A stretch of 64,000 nt of DNA from Symbiodinium sp. CCMP2592 (taxonomy: Eukaryota; Sar; Dinophyceae; Suessiales; Symbiodiniaceae): positions 124,001 to 188,000 of the forward strand of contig CAJNDT010003190.1 of NCBI GenBank assembly GCA_905221615.1. The letters run 5' to 3'. The notes beneath the pieces are model-generated. The model was given only the letters and a program-made list of their open reading frames with translations. It ran no database searches and was not told the origin of the DNA. Below, in pieces: positions 49,095 through 60,900 of this stretch (positions within the stretch are counted from its first letter, which is position 1; the number at the start of each line of letters is the position of its first letter). A program made the position numbers and the translations under genes.

Positions 49095-51005
49095 TAGGGT
49101 TCGGGGCTCGGGGTGGAGGGTGTAGGAACGTTTAGGGTTTAGGGTTCAGGGTTTAGGAACGTTCAGGGTTTAGGGTGAGGGGTTTAGGAACGTTCAGGGT
49201 TTAGGGTGAGGGGTGGAGGGTTTAGAAACGTTTAGGGTTGAGGGTTTAGGGTTCAGGGTTTAGGAGCGTTTAGGGTTTAGGGTTCAGGGTTTAGGAACGC
49301 TTAGGGTTTAGGGTTTAGGAACGTTTAGGGCTCAGGGTTTAGGAACGTTTAGGGTTTAGGGTTTAGGAACGTTTAGGGTTTAGGGTTTAGGAACGTTTAG
49401 GGTTTAGGGTTCAGGGTTTAGGAACGTTTAGGGTTCAGGGTTTAGGAACGTTTAGGGTTCAGGGTTTAGGAGCGTTTAGGGTTTAGGGTTCAGGGTTTAG
49501 GAACGCTTAGGGTTTAGGGTTTAGGAACGTTTAGGGTTCAGGGTTTAGGAACGTTTAGGGTTTAGGGTTTAGGAACGTTTAGGGTTTAGGGTTTAGGAAC
49601 GTTTAGGGTTTAGGGTTCAGGGTTTAGGAACGTTTAGGGTTCAGGGTTTAGGAACGTTTAGGGTTCAGGGTTTAGGAACGTTTAGGGTTTAGGGTTCAGG
49701 GTTTAGGAACGTTTAGGGTTTAGGGTTTAGGAACGTTTAGGGTTCAGGGTTTAGGAACGTTTAGGGTTCAGGGTTTAGGAACGTTTAGGGTTCAGGGTTT
49801 AGGAACGTTTAGGGTTTAGGGTTCAGGGTTTAGGAACGTTTAGGGTTCAGGGTTTAGGAACGTTTAGGGTTCAGGGTTTAGGAACGTTTAGGGTTTAGGG
49901 TTCAGGGTTTAGGAACGTTTAGGGTTCAGGGTTTAGGAACGTTTAGGGTTCAGGGTTTAGGAACGTTTAGGGTTTAGGGTTCAGGGTTTAGGAACGTTTA
50001 GGGTTCAGGGTTTAGGAACGTTTAGGGTTCAGGGTTTAGGAACGTTTAGGGTTCAGGGTTTAGGAACGTTTAGGGTTTAGGGTTTAGGAACGTTTAGGGT
50101 TTAGGGTTTAGGAACGTTTAGGGTTTAGGGTTCAGGGTTTAGGAACGTTTAGGGTTCAGGGTTTAGGAACGTTTAGGGTTTAGGGTTCAGGGTTTAGGAA
50201 CGTTTTAGGGTTTAGGGTTTAGGGTTCAACGTTTAGGGTTCAGGGTTTTTAGGAACGTTTAGGGTTTAGGAACGTTTAGGAACGTTTAGGGTTTAGGGTT
50301 TAGGAACGTTTAGGGTTTAGGGTTCAGGGTTTAGGAACGTTTAGGGTTCAGGGTTTAGGAACGTTTAGGGTTCAGGGTTTAGGAACGTTTAGGGTTTAGG
50401 GTTCAGGGTTTAGGAACGTTTAGGGTTCAGGGTTTAGGAACGTTTAGGGTTCAGGGTTTAGGAACGTTTAGGGTTTAGGGTTCAGGGTTTAGGAACGTTT
50501 AGGGTTCAGGGTTTAGGAACGTTTAGGGTTTAGGGTTCAGGGTTTAGGAACGTTCAGGGTTTAGGGTGAGGGGTGGAGGGTTTAGAAACGTTTAGGGTTG
50601 AGGGTTTAGGGTTCAGGGTGTAGGAACGTTTAGGGTTTAGGGTATAGGGTTCAGGGTGTAGGAACGTTTAGGGTTTAGGGTTCAGGGTGTAGGAACGTTT
50701 AGGGTTTAGGGTTCAGGGTGTAGGAACGTTTAGGGTTTAGGGTTCAGGGTGTAGGAACGCTTAGGGTTTAGGGTAGGAGCGTTTAGGTTAGGGTTTAGGA
50801 ACGTTTAGGGTCTAGGATTTAGGGTTCAGGGTGTAGGAACGTTTAGGGTTTAGGGTTTGGGAACGTTTAGGGTTTAGGGTTCAGGGTTTAGGAACGTTCA
50901 GGGTTTAGGGTAAGGTGTGGAGGGTTTTTAAACGTTTAGGGTTGAGGGTTCGGGGTTCAGGGTGTAGGAGCGTGTAGGGTTTAGGGTTCGGGGTTCAGGG
51001 TTTAG
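49095..51005. repeat. TTTAGGG/TTCAGGG/AACGTT composite satellite, 1.9 kb
   Basis: The core unit TTTAGGGTTCAGGGTTTAGGAACG of about 24 bp, or 31 bp with one extra TTTAGGG, repeats about 65 times. Only the G-strand orientation occurs. AACGTT marks every unit. The edges decay through GTGTAGGAACG variants. Confidence 0.95.
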
Positions 51006-51423
51006 GGCTTGCTGCTTCGGGCTCTCTGACTCTTCTACTTGTTTGCGCATATTTCCGAGATTCAAAATATGCGAATCCGATACACAAAGATACGGCTAAG
51101 TCCCACTGCATGCAGCATGCTTATACACTCAGGAAATGCTTCCTTTGTGCTTAGGAGCTAAGTGAGAACTTTTTTTTATTTGGTTCGTCAGTCGGATATA
51201 ATCGTGGTGGAAAGAGCACGGATACGTTGGCCGAATTTAATTAACTAGTATCTTGCATGCGTGGTTTGAATAACACTCCAAGCACCTTCATATTGGCATG
51301 CTCTATAACAATACGCTCGCAGCTAGGCCGAGCGCGACCGCGCAGCCAAGCTACCTGTCAAGAAGGTACCTATGTGGATGCATGACACAACGTCTATCGT
51401 GGCACAAGGAATTGAAGGCTAAA

Positions 51424-51524
51424 TGGGAGTTTCCGAAAACAGGGGACCCTGATATAGTAGCCTAAACAGTAGGATCCTCATTATAAGGACCCCAAAAGGT
51501 ACCCCTAATTTTCGGAAACTCTCA
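51424..51524. mobile_element. family-D hairpin element
   Basis: TGGGAGTTTCCGAAAACAGG to TAATTTTCGGAAACTCTCA; it shares GTAGGATCCTCATTATAAGG with the reverse of the copy at 20972. Confidence 0.85.
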
Positions 51525-51599
51525 AACGGGGGCCTGCCCTCAATGTGCTATTCATTCCTCGCCCCGAGATTTCTGAGAGAAAGACTCGCTCTAGCACAG

Positions 51600-51620
51600 G
51601 ATCGAGCAAAGGAAGAGGAG
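51600..51620 (+). CDS. candidate 21-nt micro-exon (K/E module)
   Basis: After CTAGCACAG it encodes DRAKEEE and ends GAG|GCAATG. Confidence 0.35.
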
Positions 51621-51639
51621 GCAATGCCGACAGGGCAGT

Positions 51640-52300
51640 GGGAAGTGGGATAGTTTTCTATAAAATACTGTAAATACTATGATATACTGTAACATACCAT
51701 GATACACCACAAACACGATGATATACTATAACATAACTGATATACTATGATATCCTTGCCATCACACGACGGCCTCAACAATTGGGGTAGGGTGTGATGT
51801 GCGCTGACTACAACAAGGACTTCGCAGTACAGGGTCTAATTGCTCCGTACTTCTCTGAACCCGAAACCCTAAAGCCTAAACCCTAAATCCTCAGTTTCTA
51901 GTCCGAACGTCCTGACCCTGGTGTGGTACAGTTCTGTATATTGCAACCCGGAGATGTGAGACTTTCGTTTCCTATGGCAGAACACATACACACATACCTA
52001 CATACATATGTAAATCTACAGATGTGTGTATATAGAACGAACAGCAGTATCGTATCGTGCACTTTCCGTGCGTTTTCCTCTCATGTGCAGCATCTGGCGT
52101 GATGTGTCTTCACAACTCTCAGCAGTGCGGAGCCACTTACGCGATCCTTAAACCCCAAACCCTTTGGTTGGTCAGCAAGACCCCGCGAAAGACAAGCTTG
52201 CTCAACATTCTCCCTACAATAGAAGCCTGAATCATTACCACTATTCTTCTTTAGGGCTGCTTCTTAGCATTCTACTACAATCTTTCAAAATTTATTCGAC
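51640..52300. other. non-coding, TA-rich
   Basis: TACTATGATATACTGTAACATA repeats to 51760, then ordinary sequence with one CCCTAAA remnant. No gene seen. Confidence 0.5.
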
Positions 52301-52410
52301 CGGAAGCTCCACTAAACCCTAAACCCTAAACCCCAAACCCTAAATGCTACACCCTTTCGAACGGAAGCTCCGCTGTTGTCATTTGGGTGTTGGAGGCTCT
52401 CCGCCAGCAG

Positions 52411-52455
52411 AAAGAAAAAGGCGCCCTGGATCTGCACAGGAAGCAAAAAGAACAG
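52411..52455 (+). CDS. candidate 45-nt micro-exon (K/Q/E module)
   Basis: After TCCGCCAGCAG it encodes KEKGALDLHRKQKEQ (15 codons, phase 0) and ends CAG|GCGCTG. Confidence 0.5.
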
Positions 52456-52664
52456 GCGCTGGAGATGTGTTGCTTGGGTTTAGGGCTTGGGGTGCAGGGC
52501 TCGTAGGATCTCGGGTATGGATCAGAGTTTAGGACTCGGAGATTTCGGTCTGTGGACCAGAAGGGTTTCGTGTGAGACATTTTATGGGACTGAACCGCAA
52601 GTTAAAGTTGCCGGGAAAGATGCAACACATCTTTGAAAGCACCGAGAGCCAAGGCGCAAAAGTC

Positions 52665-52738
52665 CTAAACCCTAAACCCCTAAACCCCTAAACCCCTAAA
52701 CCCTAAACCCCTAAACCCCTAAACCCTAAACCCTGAAT
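52665..52738. repeat. CCCTAAA/CCCCTAAA telomere-like array
   Basis: About ten heptamers or octamers in the C-strand orientation. Confidence 0.9.
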
Positions 52739-53140
52739 TCAGAAGCCTAGCAAACTGTGACCCGGCCCGGTTCACTCCAGAGAAGTACTTCTCACGGTCA
52801 CGGTTCAGTGCATGGTGAGGTACATGGCTATAGTTAGTGTTTAGTGATTGCGCAAAGTCCCATAGAAGTCTAGCCTACTATGCACCAAAACCCGATTCCG
52901 ATTGTTTACGTCCCCCGTATCATTCAATCGTGCTGTTGACTTTCGCCTCTACCCTCGTGATGTGGCATGCATTTCTATGGGAGTGTATCAAGACATATAC
53001 AGTTCCTATTTCTTTATGACCTCCAGTTTTACTATACTATATACTGTTACTACACTTCTTACTGCATACTGTACCATGCTATACTATGACGTACTATGCT
53101 GTACTATACAGAACTATACTGTGCGAATCAGTTTGCAGAG

Positions 53141-53194
53141 GAGGCGGAGCGGAAGAAGAAAGACCAAGACAAGATGAGGGAAAAGAGGATGAAG
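53141..53194 (+). CDS. candidate 54-nt micro-exon (E/K/R module)
   Basis: After CAGTTTGCAGAG it encodes EAERKKKDQDKMREKRMK (18 codons, phase 0) and ends AAG|GCCACG. TTTGCAG two nt earlier is an alternative acceptor. A TTTAGGG tract starts about 30 nt downstream. Confidence 0.5.
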
Positions 53195-53541
53195 GCCACG
53201 GCTGAGGGATCAGATTCAGAGTTTGGGGTTCAGGGTTTTGAGTTTAGGGTGTTGGGTTTAGGGTTTAGGGGTTGAGGTCAATCAAGGCATGAAGGAGATT
53301 AACGGAGCATTCCAGCCTTGGGGCCGTATTCACAGCAACACTATAGCCTCCAATCCGTCCTCTAACGGTTAAGGCCCCTAGGTTGAACCCTCCCCTGAGG
53401 TTTCAGAGCCCCTTCTTTGAGTATTTTGGGTGTGTTTGAGACTCGAGAGTTTGGAGTTTGGAGGGTCGCTAAGGTTGGTTCCTCAAGCGACAAACCCAAA
53501 CAACCCTGCACCCTAAACCCTGAACCCTGAACCGTTCCCAG

Positions 53542-53571
53542 AGAGCCGAATCCCTCTTGAAGAAGAAGAAG
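53542..53571 (+). CDS. possible micro-exon (K-rich), uncertain ends
   Basis: After CGTTCCCAG it encodes RAESLLKKKK. The pyrimidine-rich acceptor and CCCTAAA/CCCTGAA upstream fit the pattern, but the donor (AAG|CCTGAA) does not. Confidence 0.3.
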
Positions 53572-53754
53572 CCTGAACTCATAGCATTCAACTCTGAAGC
53601 CTCTTATCAAGTTGAGGCACTATATGTATTCTTCCATTAACGGCTATTCGACCAAACCCTAGTGGTCTCGCATAGTTACATTCACACTGCAATCCTTTAG
53701 GGTCCAAAGCTTTAGGCTTTTGGGATACCGACTCTAGGGTTCTAGGGTTTCAGG

Positions 53755-53900
53755 GTTTCAGGGTTTAGGGTTTAGGGTTTAGGGTTTAGGGTTTAGGATT
53801 TTGGGTTTAGGGTTTAGGATTTAGGGTTTAGGGTTTAGGATTTAGGATTTAGGGTTTAGGGTTTAGGATTTAGGGTTTAGGGTTTAGGGTTTTAGGGTTT
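53755..53900. repeat. TTTAGGG/TTTAGGA telomere-like array
   Basis: About 20 G-strand heptamers. Confidence 0.9.
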
Positions 53901-54168
53901 CAGGGCTTTGGGAGAAGAAGTATGCCGAACGTGTCTTCTGCAGCACGGCAGGCCTCGAAGCCCTAAGCCCGTGAACTCAAAACCTCAAAAGCCCGTGGGA
54001 GTTTTAGCAACCCCGCGACTGCAACAGGCCGATACCCCATATTCTTGGAAAATACGTTTAGACACAGATCAATCCATAAACTCTCAACCCTAAACCCTAC
54101 TGCCAGCCCGAAAATCCTCACTGCATCCCGTCAGTCGCAAATGGATTTTGTCCTCCATGCTTTTCCAG

Positions 54169-54208
54169 AAAGCGCAGATCAGCCGCAGGCAGCGGCACGT
54201 TGGAGGGG
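54169..54208 (+). CDS. possible micro-exon (Q/R), uncertain end
   Basis: After the strong acceptor CATGCTTTTCCAG it encodes KAQISRRQRHVGG. Several donors are possible (CGCAG|GCAGCG, GTTG|GAGGGG). Confidence 0.3.
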
Positions 54209-54859
54209 CTTCGGGTGTTGAGCTAATTTTAGGATCGTTTAGGTATGTAAATCCTGGTCGAGGTCGTCGGGGTTTGCTTTGGGGTTTAGGGTCTCAGAAG
54301 TTGGCATGGGTCTACTTTATAATCGTTACCATTACCACTGCTGCTGCTACTTTGGTTGCTACTGCTAAGAGGCTAGTGCTACTCGATCTAACAATACTAC
54401 TGCTTCTACCGCCACCACCCATCACCGCGACGACGACAACCACTACCCCCACCACTCCCGCTCTAAGCCATCGGGATTCTGCCACAAGCCCACGCCAATG
54501 AGGTTTGCTGTGAAATACGGTTGGTTTTGTAGAGAGCAAGAAAGCCCCCTTTGAGGGGGACGCGGACCCTAGACCCCAATTGGGACAGTTGGGTGGTTAG
54601 GGCGGGACTGCATGCTGATGCAAGCGCGCGATGAGTGTGCCCCTATTCTAACGAAGCGCACCCACCGTACGCACACTGTATGCACAGTTTCTTCAGTGTG
54701 TATGCAGTGTGAGCGCGGAGGGTGCGCCCCCCATAGCAATGGGGCCACACCCACTTAACGCACGCACACTGTGTACAACCCTCAAGCCAAAATCTTACAC
54801 TCTTAACCCTAAACCCGAAGCCCCAAACTTAAAGCGTGAACACCTTCAATCCTTTCCAG

Positions 54860-54892
54860 GGCAAGAAGAAGAAGGAGGGGCGGAAAGCCAAG
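54860..54892 (+). CDS. candidate 33-nt micro-exon (K-rich)
   Basis: After the strong acceptor CAATCCTTTCCAG it encodes GKKKKEGRKAK and ends AAG|GCCGCT. Read through, the frame stops four codons later, so this could also be a terminal exon ending in a basic tail. Confidence 0.45.
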
Positions 54893-54999
54893 GCCGCTAC
54901 CTAGTGCTCTTGAGGGCATCAGGTGGTTTCGGGTTTGGGGTCTAGGGTATCAGGTTTCGGGCTTCGGGTATTGGACATCAGTCTTTAGTAGTTGTTCGG

Positions 55000-55240
55000 T
55001 TTAGGGTTGAGGGCAGTTGGTGTTGCTGTTGTTGCTGTTTTAGCTGGTGCTGCTTTTCTGGTGTCATGGTGGCGGTGGTGGCAAATGCGGTGGCGGTGGC
55101 GGTCGTGGTGGTGGTTGTTCTCGTTCTCGTTGTCGTCGTCGCCATTGTTGTTCTTGTTATTGTTCCTATTCCTGCTCTTTCTCGTGTTCTTGTTCTTCTT
55201 GTTGTTGCTGCTGCTGTTGCTACTGTGTTTTTATATCTAC
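55000..55240. repeat. (GTT/GTG/CTT)n trinucleotide-rich region
   Basis: GGTGTTGCTGTTGTTGCTG, GGTGGCGGTGGC and TTCTTGTTGTTGCTGCTGCT tracts. Both overlapping plus frames are low complexity. Confidence 0.8.
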
Positions 55241-55776
55241 TGTAGTTTCCCGGTGATACTTCGTCCGACAGTAAAGCGTAAACCCGACCTGATCGATGTT
55301 CTGACTCAGGTCGCTACTCCGAAGCCTGTTTGCATTTCGATGATCCTCACTGGCTCCAAAACCGTCATGAAGCCCCGACCTTTTAACCCCACCTGCATCC
55401 CAAACCCCAAATCCCCAAACCCCAGCCCTACACTTCAACACCCTGCACCCAACACCGTAAAGTCCATGTTTTTTTCTTCCGTCTTCCTTTGACCAGAAAC
55501 CTCCTTAGGATATCCAAAAAAAGCCCTTGGCCCGAAGCCCACAGCCGATAATTCTTGAGAATGAGGGCTTTTTGTTTTCATTCCAATCCACACAGGCCCC
55601 AGTATTCCTCAATTTCATTGAGGGCCCCTTGTTCAGATAACCTGCAGTACTTGCTTTAGTGATGTATTTTGGGTTTTAAGCTCTGGATAGTAGACCCATA
55701 AGCCCTTAAACCGTGAGTAAACCGCAACCCCTGAACCCGAAACGTTTTCAAAGGAGCCGACTTATGACTACCCCTG

Positions 55777-55805
55777 CCCCCCCCCCCCCCCCCCCCCCGC
55801 CCCCG
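55777..55805. repeat. poly-C run
   Basis: About 22 C in a row followed by GCCCCCGG, upstream of the exon at 55840. It could act as an extreme pyrimidine tract. Confidence 0.85.
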
Positions 55806-55839
55806 GCACCCCCCACTGCTTCCCAACCACAACCCGCAG

Positions 55840-55917
55840 GCCCAGGCTGAGGAGATGGCCGATCCAGACCAGGAGTATCTGAAGACGCCGAAGGAAGGTG
55901 TGCCGATCGCGGACAAG
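55840..55917 (+). CDS. candidate 78-nt exon (E/D/K)
   Basis: After CACAACCCGCAG it encodes AQAEEMADPDQEYLKTPKEG then VPIADK (26 codons, phase 0) and ends AAG|GCCCGG. Less repetitive than its neighbours. A GA donor at AAG|GAAGGT would shorten it. Confidence 0.5.
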
Positions 55918-56339
55918 GCCCGGTGTGATCTCGCAGCTTGTTGTACTGAATCGTTAGAACACGTTTCTGGGGTAGAGGAGGGGATGTTGGGTAGCAAGAC
56001 GGCCAGCTCAGGGCGCTCCAAAAGGAGTTTGCAGGGTTCAGGGTGCTATGAAGAAAGTGAATTGATTCCTACAGTTTCTTGTTGCAATCATAAATCCTGG
56101 ACTAACCCTCGTTATCGTGACAGCTATTCAGCCATTATAGAAACCATTATGGAGTAATTAAGCGTTAGTCAACCCCTTCAAGAAAACCTGCCAGGCTCTC
56201 CTCGGGAACCTGTCCTGGTCTCATGGTTCTGAACAGATGCGATTACCTGAGCAGGAATATTGGTAATAGTTGCAGTACAAACAAAGACAAACACACACAA
56301 GTATAGAACCACAGCCGTCGTAGCATTAGTAGTCGCCGT

Positions 56340-56703
<364 letters not shown>

Positions 56704-56783
56704 TGGAAGTATTCGTCACTGCAGCTTGAAAGCTTGGATCGCTTAAGCAACACCCCAAAACCGGATTCTTCCGAACACGGCGT

Positions 56784-56893
56784 AACTAAAGGGAACTCCA
56801 GAAAGTTGGAATATGGTTTCAGGGTAGGATACCTTATGATTTACCATAAAGGGCTTAGGATAATCATATTCCAACTTTCTGGCTTCTACTTTA
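56784..56893. mobile_element. family-G hairpin element
   Basis: AAAGGGAACTCCAGAAAGTT...GGAATATGG pairs with ATATTCCAACTTTCTGGCTTC. Same arms as 40595. Confidence 0.8.
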
Positions 56894-56899
56894 AGCTGC

Positions 56900-57900
56900 C
56901 ACAATAAGGAGACGAGATCATTTTCTCTATACGCCCGCACTAATCTTCAAATTCCAGAAAAAGAGCCCCAATGACCCTTGGGCCACCAACCCAGAACCCC
57001 AACTCCAGAAGCGGAGTTCAGTATGCCTCACCCGACATTCCTACACAGAGCCAAATCAACATATAGAAGATTGGGACATAAGCACCGAAGCCCCAAACCT
57101 AGAGGGCTCACGATGTGCGACCCCTCTGTTGCTGGAATTCCTGGCAGGAAGCACTGATCGGAAGGTTGCGGCCACGCCTGGAGGCAGTTGAAACGCGAGG
57201 GGCCGTGTAGGAGCTCTGTCATAACGGGGGCCTGAAGTGTTAGAACAGCATTTTGGGATATGTTCTAGTATAATGAGAATACAGAGCCCTGAACAATAGT
57301 ATTCCTGCACTATGGTGATACCCGGGTCGTGTGTTTTGAGGTTTAAGGGGGTTTCGGGTTCGGCTAATTCGGACTTCGGGCTCTTTGAGGGTTGAGGGTT
57401 TGGGTTTTGGGGTTATGTGGGTTTTGGGTTTAGGGTAGACTAGTAGTGGGGATAAAATTAGAGACTACTATAGGGATCCATTCCCCCATTCCCTACGAAG
57501 CACCAGACAGATAAGGGAGGGTTTGTTCATGGCCAGGCTTTTAGATTGACGGGTCTTGATTCCGTAAGAACGGCAGTATTTCGTGCGGCTGCGTCGGACA
57601 CGACGAAACAACTTTTCCCATGTTGAATATATTTGGCCCCAAGTAGTTATTGACTTGGATATGAGTTCCCGTGCATGCTTGCTTGCAGAACGTATTCGGG
57701 AAACCCGAAAACCTGAACTGCTACAAGGCTCGAAAGATTTCAAGAAACGCAAACGGGGGACACATCCCCAAAGTTGGGTGTTGAATATACTGATTCTCTG
57801 CTTTTCCGGATGCCATGAGAACGTGGTTTTCGGTATTTTAGGTCATAGCCAGCATTTGCCTCTTAGGCCAGCTCGACCTTCCTGTCAGTCTAGGGTTTGA
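56900..57900. other. non-coding, no convincing gene
   Basis: Mixed-complexity sequence with one degenerate hairpin-like block (57225-57300) and an arm of the 21762-type element near 57479. The open frames on either strand lack supporting features. Confidence 0.35.
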
Positions 57901-57949
57901 GGGGTTAGGGTTTAAGGCGAGGCCCCAGCCAACATGTGAAACTGACCAG

Positions 57950-57988
57950 GAACTCAAGGTCAAGGAGGCGAAGAAAGATGCGGAGAAG
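57950..57988 (+). CDS. candidate 39-nt micro-exon (K/E)
   Basis: After AAACTGACCAG it encodes ELKVKEAKKDAEK and ends AAG|GCTTGG. Confidence 0.45.
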
Positions 57989-58310
57989 GCTTGGCTGGCC
58001 AGAATACAACAGACTTGAAACAGGGTTTTGAAGTATCTTATAGCCGCTTCTAGCAGACCACGATGCCGGGACCATAAGGGGAGATGATTACAACTTGTTC
58101 AGAGCTCTATAATGTATTGCAGGGTCTGGATAGGGCAGAAGTCATTTGGGTGCTTGTGGTGTGGGTGGGTCTTTTGCTTAGATTCTTAGATCACATTACA
58201 GGCGACCAAATGGAGTGGTCGACGGCAGTCGGAAAGTACCGACAAAGCCAGGTGGTGGAGGCGGGAGCGGCAGGCTCGAAGTCGCACTTGGTCGCAAAGA
58301 AGAAGAACTC

Positions 58311-58415
58311 CCCACAGAGCCCAATACCCCTTAATCAAGGAAAATAGCTTAAATCATAATATGAAGCCCTATATAATTTAAGCCATATTCCCTAAGGGGT
58401 ATTGGGCTCTCTGGG
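58311..58415. mobile_element. family-F hairpin element
   Basis: CCCACAGAGCCCAATACCCCTT pairs with AAGGGGTATTGGGCTCTCTGGG. Confidence 0.85.
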
Positions 58416-58525
58416 TCGGCCTCACACGTCCAGGAGAAGAGCTCCGCCGCACCGGCTCCTGCGTAGATCACGGCCCTGGAGTTTCCACGTGGCCAAACTC
58501 TGTCTCCCAAGCGGTTCTCCAAGTA

Positions 58526-58625
58526 AACTGGGTTGTGCTTTGGGATAATTGTTAATTTCCCTTATTTCCTTATAAAGGGAACCTATACATAAATAATTAT
58601 CAAAGGGTTTAAAACACAACCCAGT
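58526..58625. mobile_element. hairpin element, distinct termini
   Basis: ACTGGGTTGTGCTTTGGGATAA pairs with TTATCAAAGGGTTTAAAACA then CAACCCAGT; the inner stem is TTCCCTTATTTCC / AAAGGGAA. Confidence 0.8.
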
Positions 58626-58704
58626 AAAGAGTCGGGGCTCCGCAAGATCGATCACTGGAAGCTTCGTAGACGAAGAAGCGCCGGCTCTACCGGCCGTGGT
58701 AGCT

Positions 58705-58811
58705 CGAGACTCCAATATCCCTGAATTAGGGAATATACCTTAAATTATAGTAGGATCCCTTATATGATTCAAGGAATATTCCTTAATTAATGGATATTGG
58801 AGTCTCTGGGT
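58705..58811. mobile_element. family-F hairpin element
   Basis: CGAGACTCCAATATCCCTGA pairs with TTAATGGATATTGGAGTCTCTGGG. Three hairpin elements thus lie within 500 bp. Confidence 0.85.
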
Positions 58812-59069
58812 GGACGGAATCATGCCCATCACCTCTTCTTGCAGGTTCTTTCTCTAAGCTGGTCACCCGCTTCCGTGGAGCAGTTAGACTAGGGTTTTGG
58901 CGGTTTCTTTCTGTTGTTCTGTGGTACATCAAGGACGAGTATTAAACACTAATTCCCCAAGCCCAGCATTTGGCGAGTTGTCGGATCCCAAAGATGCTAC
59001 AACTTCAACACCGGAATTGCACCAAGCGCTGCTTCCACGCCCGAACCGGGACCCCAGACTGACCCTCAG

Positions 59070-59108
59070 TTTTTTGCACGCATCAACCGGGTCCGGAAGC
59101 AGCCAGAG
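59070..59108 (+). CDS. candidate 39-nt micro-exon (R/Q)
   Basis: After CTGACCCTCAG it encodes FFARINRVRKQPE and ends GAG|GCGGCA. The tail AAGCAGCCAGAG|GC.GCAACGGT is duplicated at 62505. Confidence 0.45.
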
Positions 59109-59540
59109 GCGGCAACGGTTTTATGGGGTTTAGGGTTTCGGGATTCAGGGTTTAAGGGCAATACCGTCAAGGGTTTAGGTTTACGGGCTTAATCAGGTTG
59201 GATCGGGAACATGCCCCTTCGTGTCCCTTCAAAGCGCTGCATGCTTTACAGTCCTCAACAGGCATCAATGTCTACACCCTAATCCCGAAATCCCACAAAA
59301 AAGTCTACATCAGAAAGCACCAACGGCGATTTAGGATTTAGGGCCCTGGGTTCCCGAGCACAACATCCATCCTGGACTCCCGGAGTTATGAAAATGCATC
59401 CACACAAGGGTCAGACTAATGAGCAATCGTATTCCCTTCAAGTCCCGTCCCTGATATAACTGTAGGAGAATGTACCCAAACACCTTGTCTAATTGTGAAG
59501 GCCACTACACTGCACCCTAAACGCCAGAAGCCCTGTGGAG

Positions 59541-59588
59541 GCGTCAGTGCCGACGCTCACATCTGCTGCTGCCGCTCCTGCTTCGGAG
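59541..59588 (+). CDS. candidate 48-nt micro-exon (A/S/P)
   Basis: After CCTGTGGAG it encodes ASVPTLTSAAAAPASE (16 codons, phase 0) and ends GAG|GCGAAG. Homologous to the module at 63900. Confidence 0.45.
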
Positions 59589-59769
59589 GCGAAGACAGCC
59601 TCCCGGCAACGGAAAGCATGGAAGCCCCCGATCGATGCACACATCAGGCCCCCTGTCTTACACACGATAAAAGCCCTCTTCAAGCCCTAACCCCTTTGCT
59701 AAAACCTTACCAAAGCCTTACGAGCACTTTGGTTTCGAAGCCCATCATGTCATCATTCAGCTTAGGCAG

Positions 59770-60060
59770 GGGTTTGGGGTTAGGGTATAGCGTGTAAGCT
59801 TGGGGTTTAGGGTTCGAGGTTTAAGTCTAGGGTTTTGGGTCAGGGAGCGTGTAAGCTTGGGGTTTAGGGTTTTGGGGTTTAAGTCTAGGGTTTTGGGGGT
59901 AGGGTTTTGAGGTTTAAGTCCAGGGTTTTGGGGTTAGGGTATAGGGTGTAAGCTTGGAGTTTAGGGTTTTGGGTTTATGTAAGTCTGGGGTTTTGGGGTT
60001 AGGGTATAGAGTGTAAGTTTGGGGTTTGGGTTTAAATCTTGGGTTTTGGGATAAGGGTAC
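59770..60060. repeat. TTTAGGG-type array with a longer unit
   Basis: GTGTAAGCTTGGGGTTTAGG and TTTAAGTCTAGGGTTTTGGG alternate, giving a higher-order unit of about 60-70 bp, four or five copies. Confidence 0.85.
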
Positions 60061-60235
60061 TATAAAAGATCATACTACGCTGAAATAGATTATAACAGAC
60101 TATCAACAGATTATAAATAAACAGACTATACAAGACACTTAGACCCGCCGCAGGAACCTTCGCCTGTCCTTGCCGGCCGCGGCCAAGAGGCCTCCTCGTG
60201 CTCCCGGCTGTTCATCGGGCGAATGTACGCAGTTG

Positions 60236-60392
60236 GTTTTAGGGTGTAGGGTTTAGGAGTTTAGGGTTTAGGGTTTAGGGTTTAGGATTTAGGGTTTAGG
60301 GTTAAGGGTTTAGGGTCTAGGTTTTAGGTTTTAGGTTTTAGGGTTTAGGGTCTAGGGTTTAGGTTTTAGGGTTTAGGGTTTAGGGTGCAGAA
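60236..60392. repeat. TTTAGGG telomere-like array
   Basis: About 20 G-strand heptamers. It ends at GTGCAG|AAGCAGCCAGAAG (60386), a possible decayed micro-exon of the KQPE type. Confidence 0.9.
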
Positions 60393-60499
60393 GCAGCCAG
60401 AAGTATCAGCCCGATAGGATGTGGGGTAGCGGGTATCGTAGCAGCAGCTATGTATGATTCAGGATGTCGTGGTTTGGGGCTTGGGCGGCCGAGACCTTT

Positions 60500-60900
60500 T
60501 CTAGGATGTTACGCCTAAGCCCTGAACCCTAAAGCCTAAACCCTGGGTTTAGGCTTTAGGGTTCAGGGTTTACGGTTTAAGGTTTAGGGTTGCAGACATC
60601 CCACAGAGCCTTAAGACTTCCTGATCCCGAAACTTCTAAGCCATAAACTCAAGCCCCAATCCCAAGCCTTGAACACTAAACTCCCAAAGCCCGAAAACCC
60701 AAAGCTCTACAACTCCAAAAAGTCTCAAGAAACGGAGCAAGAAGCCCAACACATCTAAACCCGTAAAGCCCCAAACCCCAAACCCTCGAAACCCTTAATC
60801 CCTGAACCTTAAACCTGAACCTGAACCCCTAAACCTCTATACCCCCCAACCCTAAAACCATGGAACTTTTAAGCCCTACAAACTCGGAAACCTCCAACGC
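60500..60900. other. CCCTAAA-like and CCCCAAA-like degenerate sequence
   Basis: Includes a TTTAGG/CCTAAA inverted junction at 60518-60590. No exon was recognised. Confidence 0.5.

Noticed and set aside
49095-51005. CRISPR-like array of short repeats and spacers
   Set aside because: The spacers are themselves telomere-like variants and there is no leader or cas gene; it is a eukaryotic satellite.
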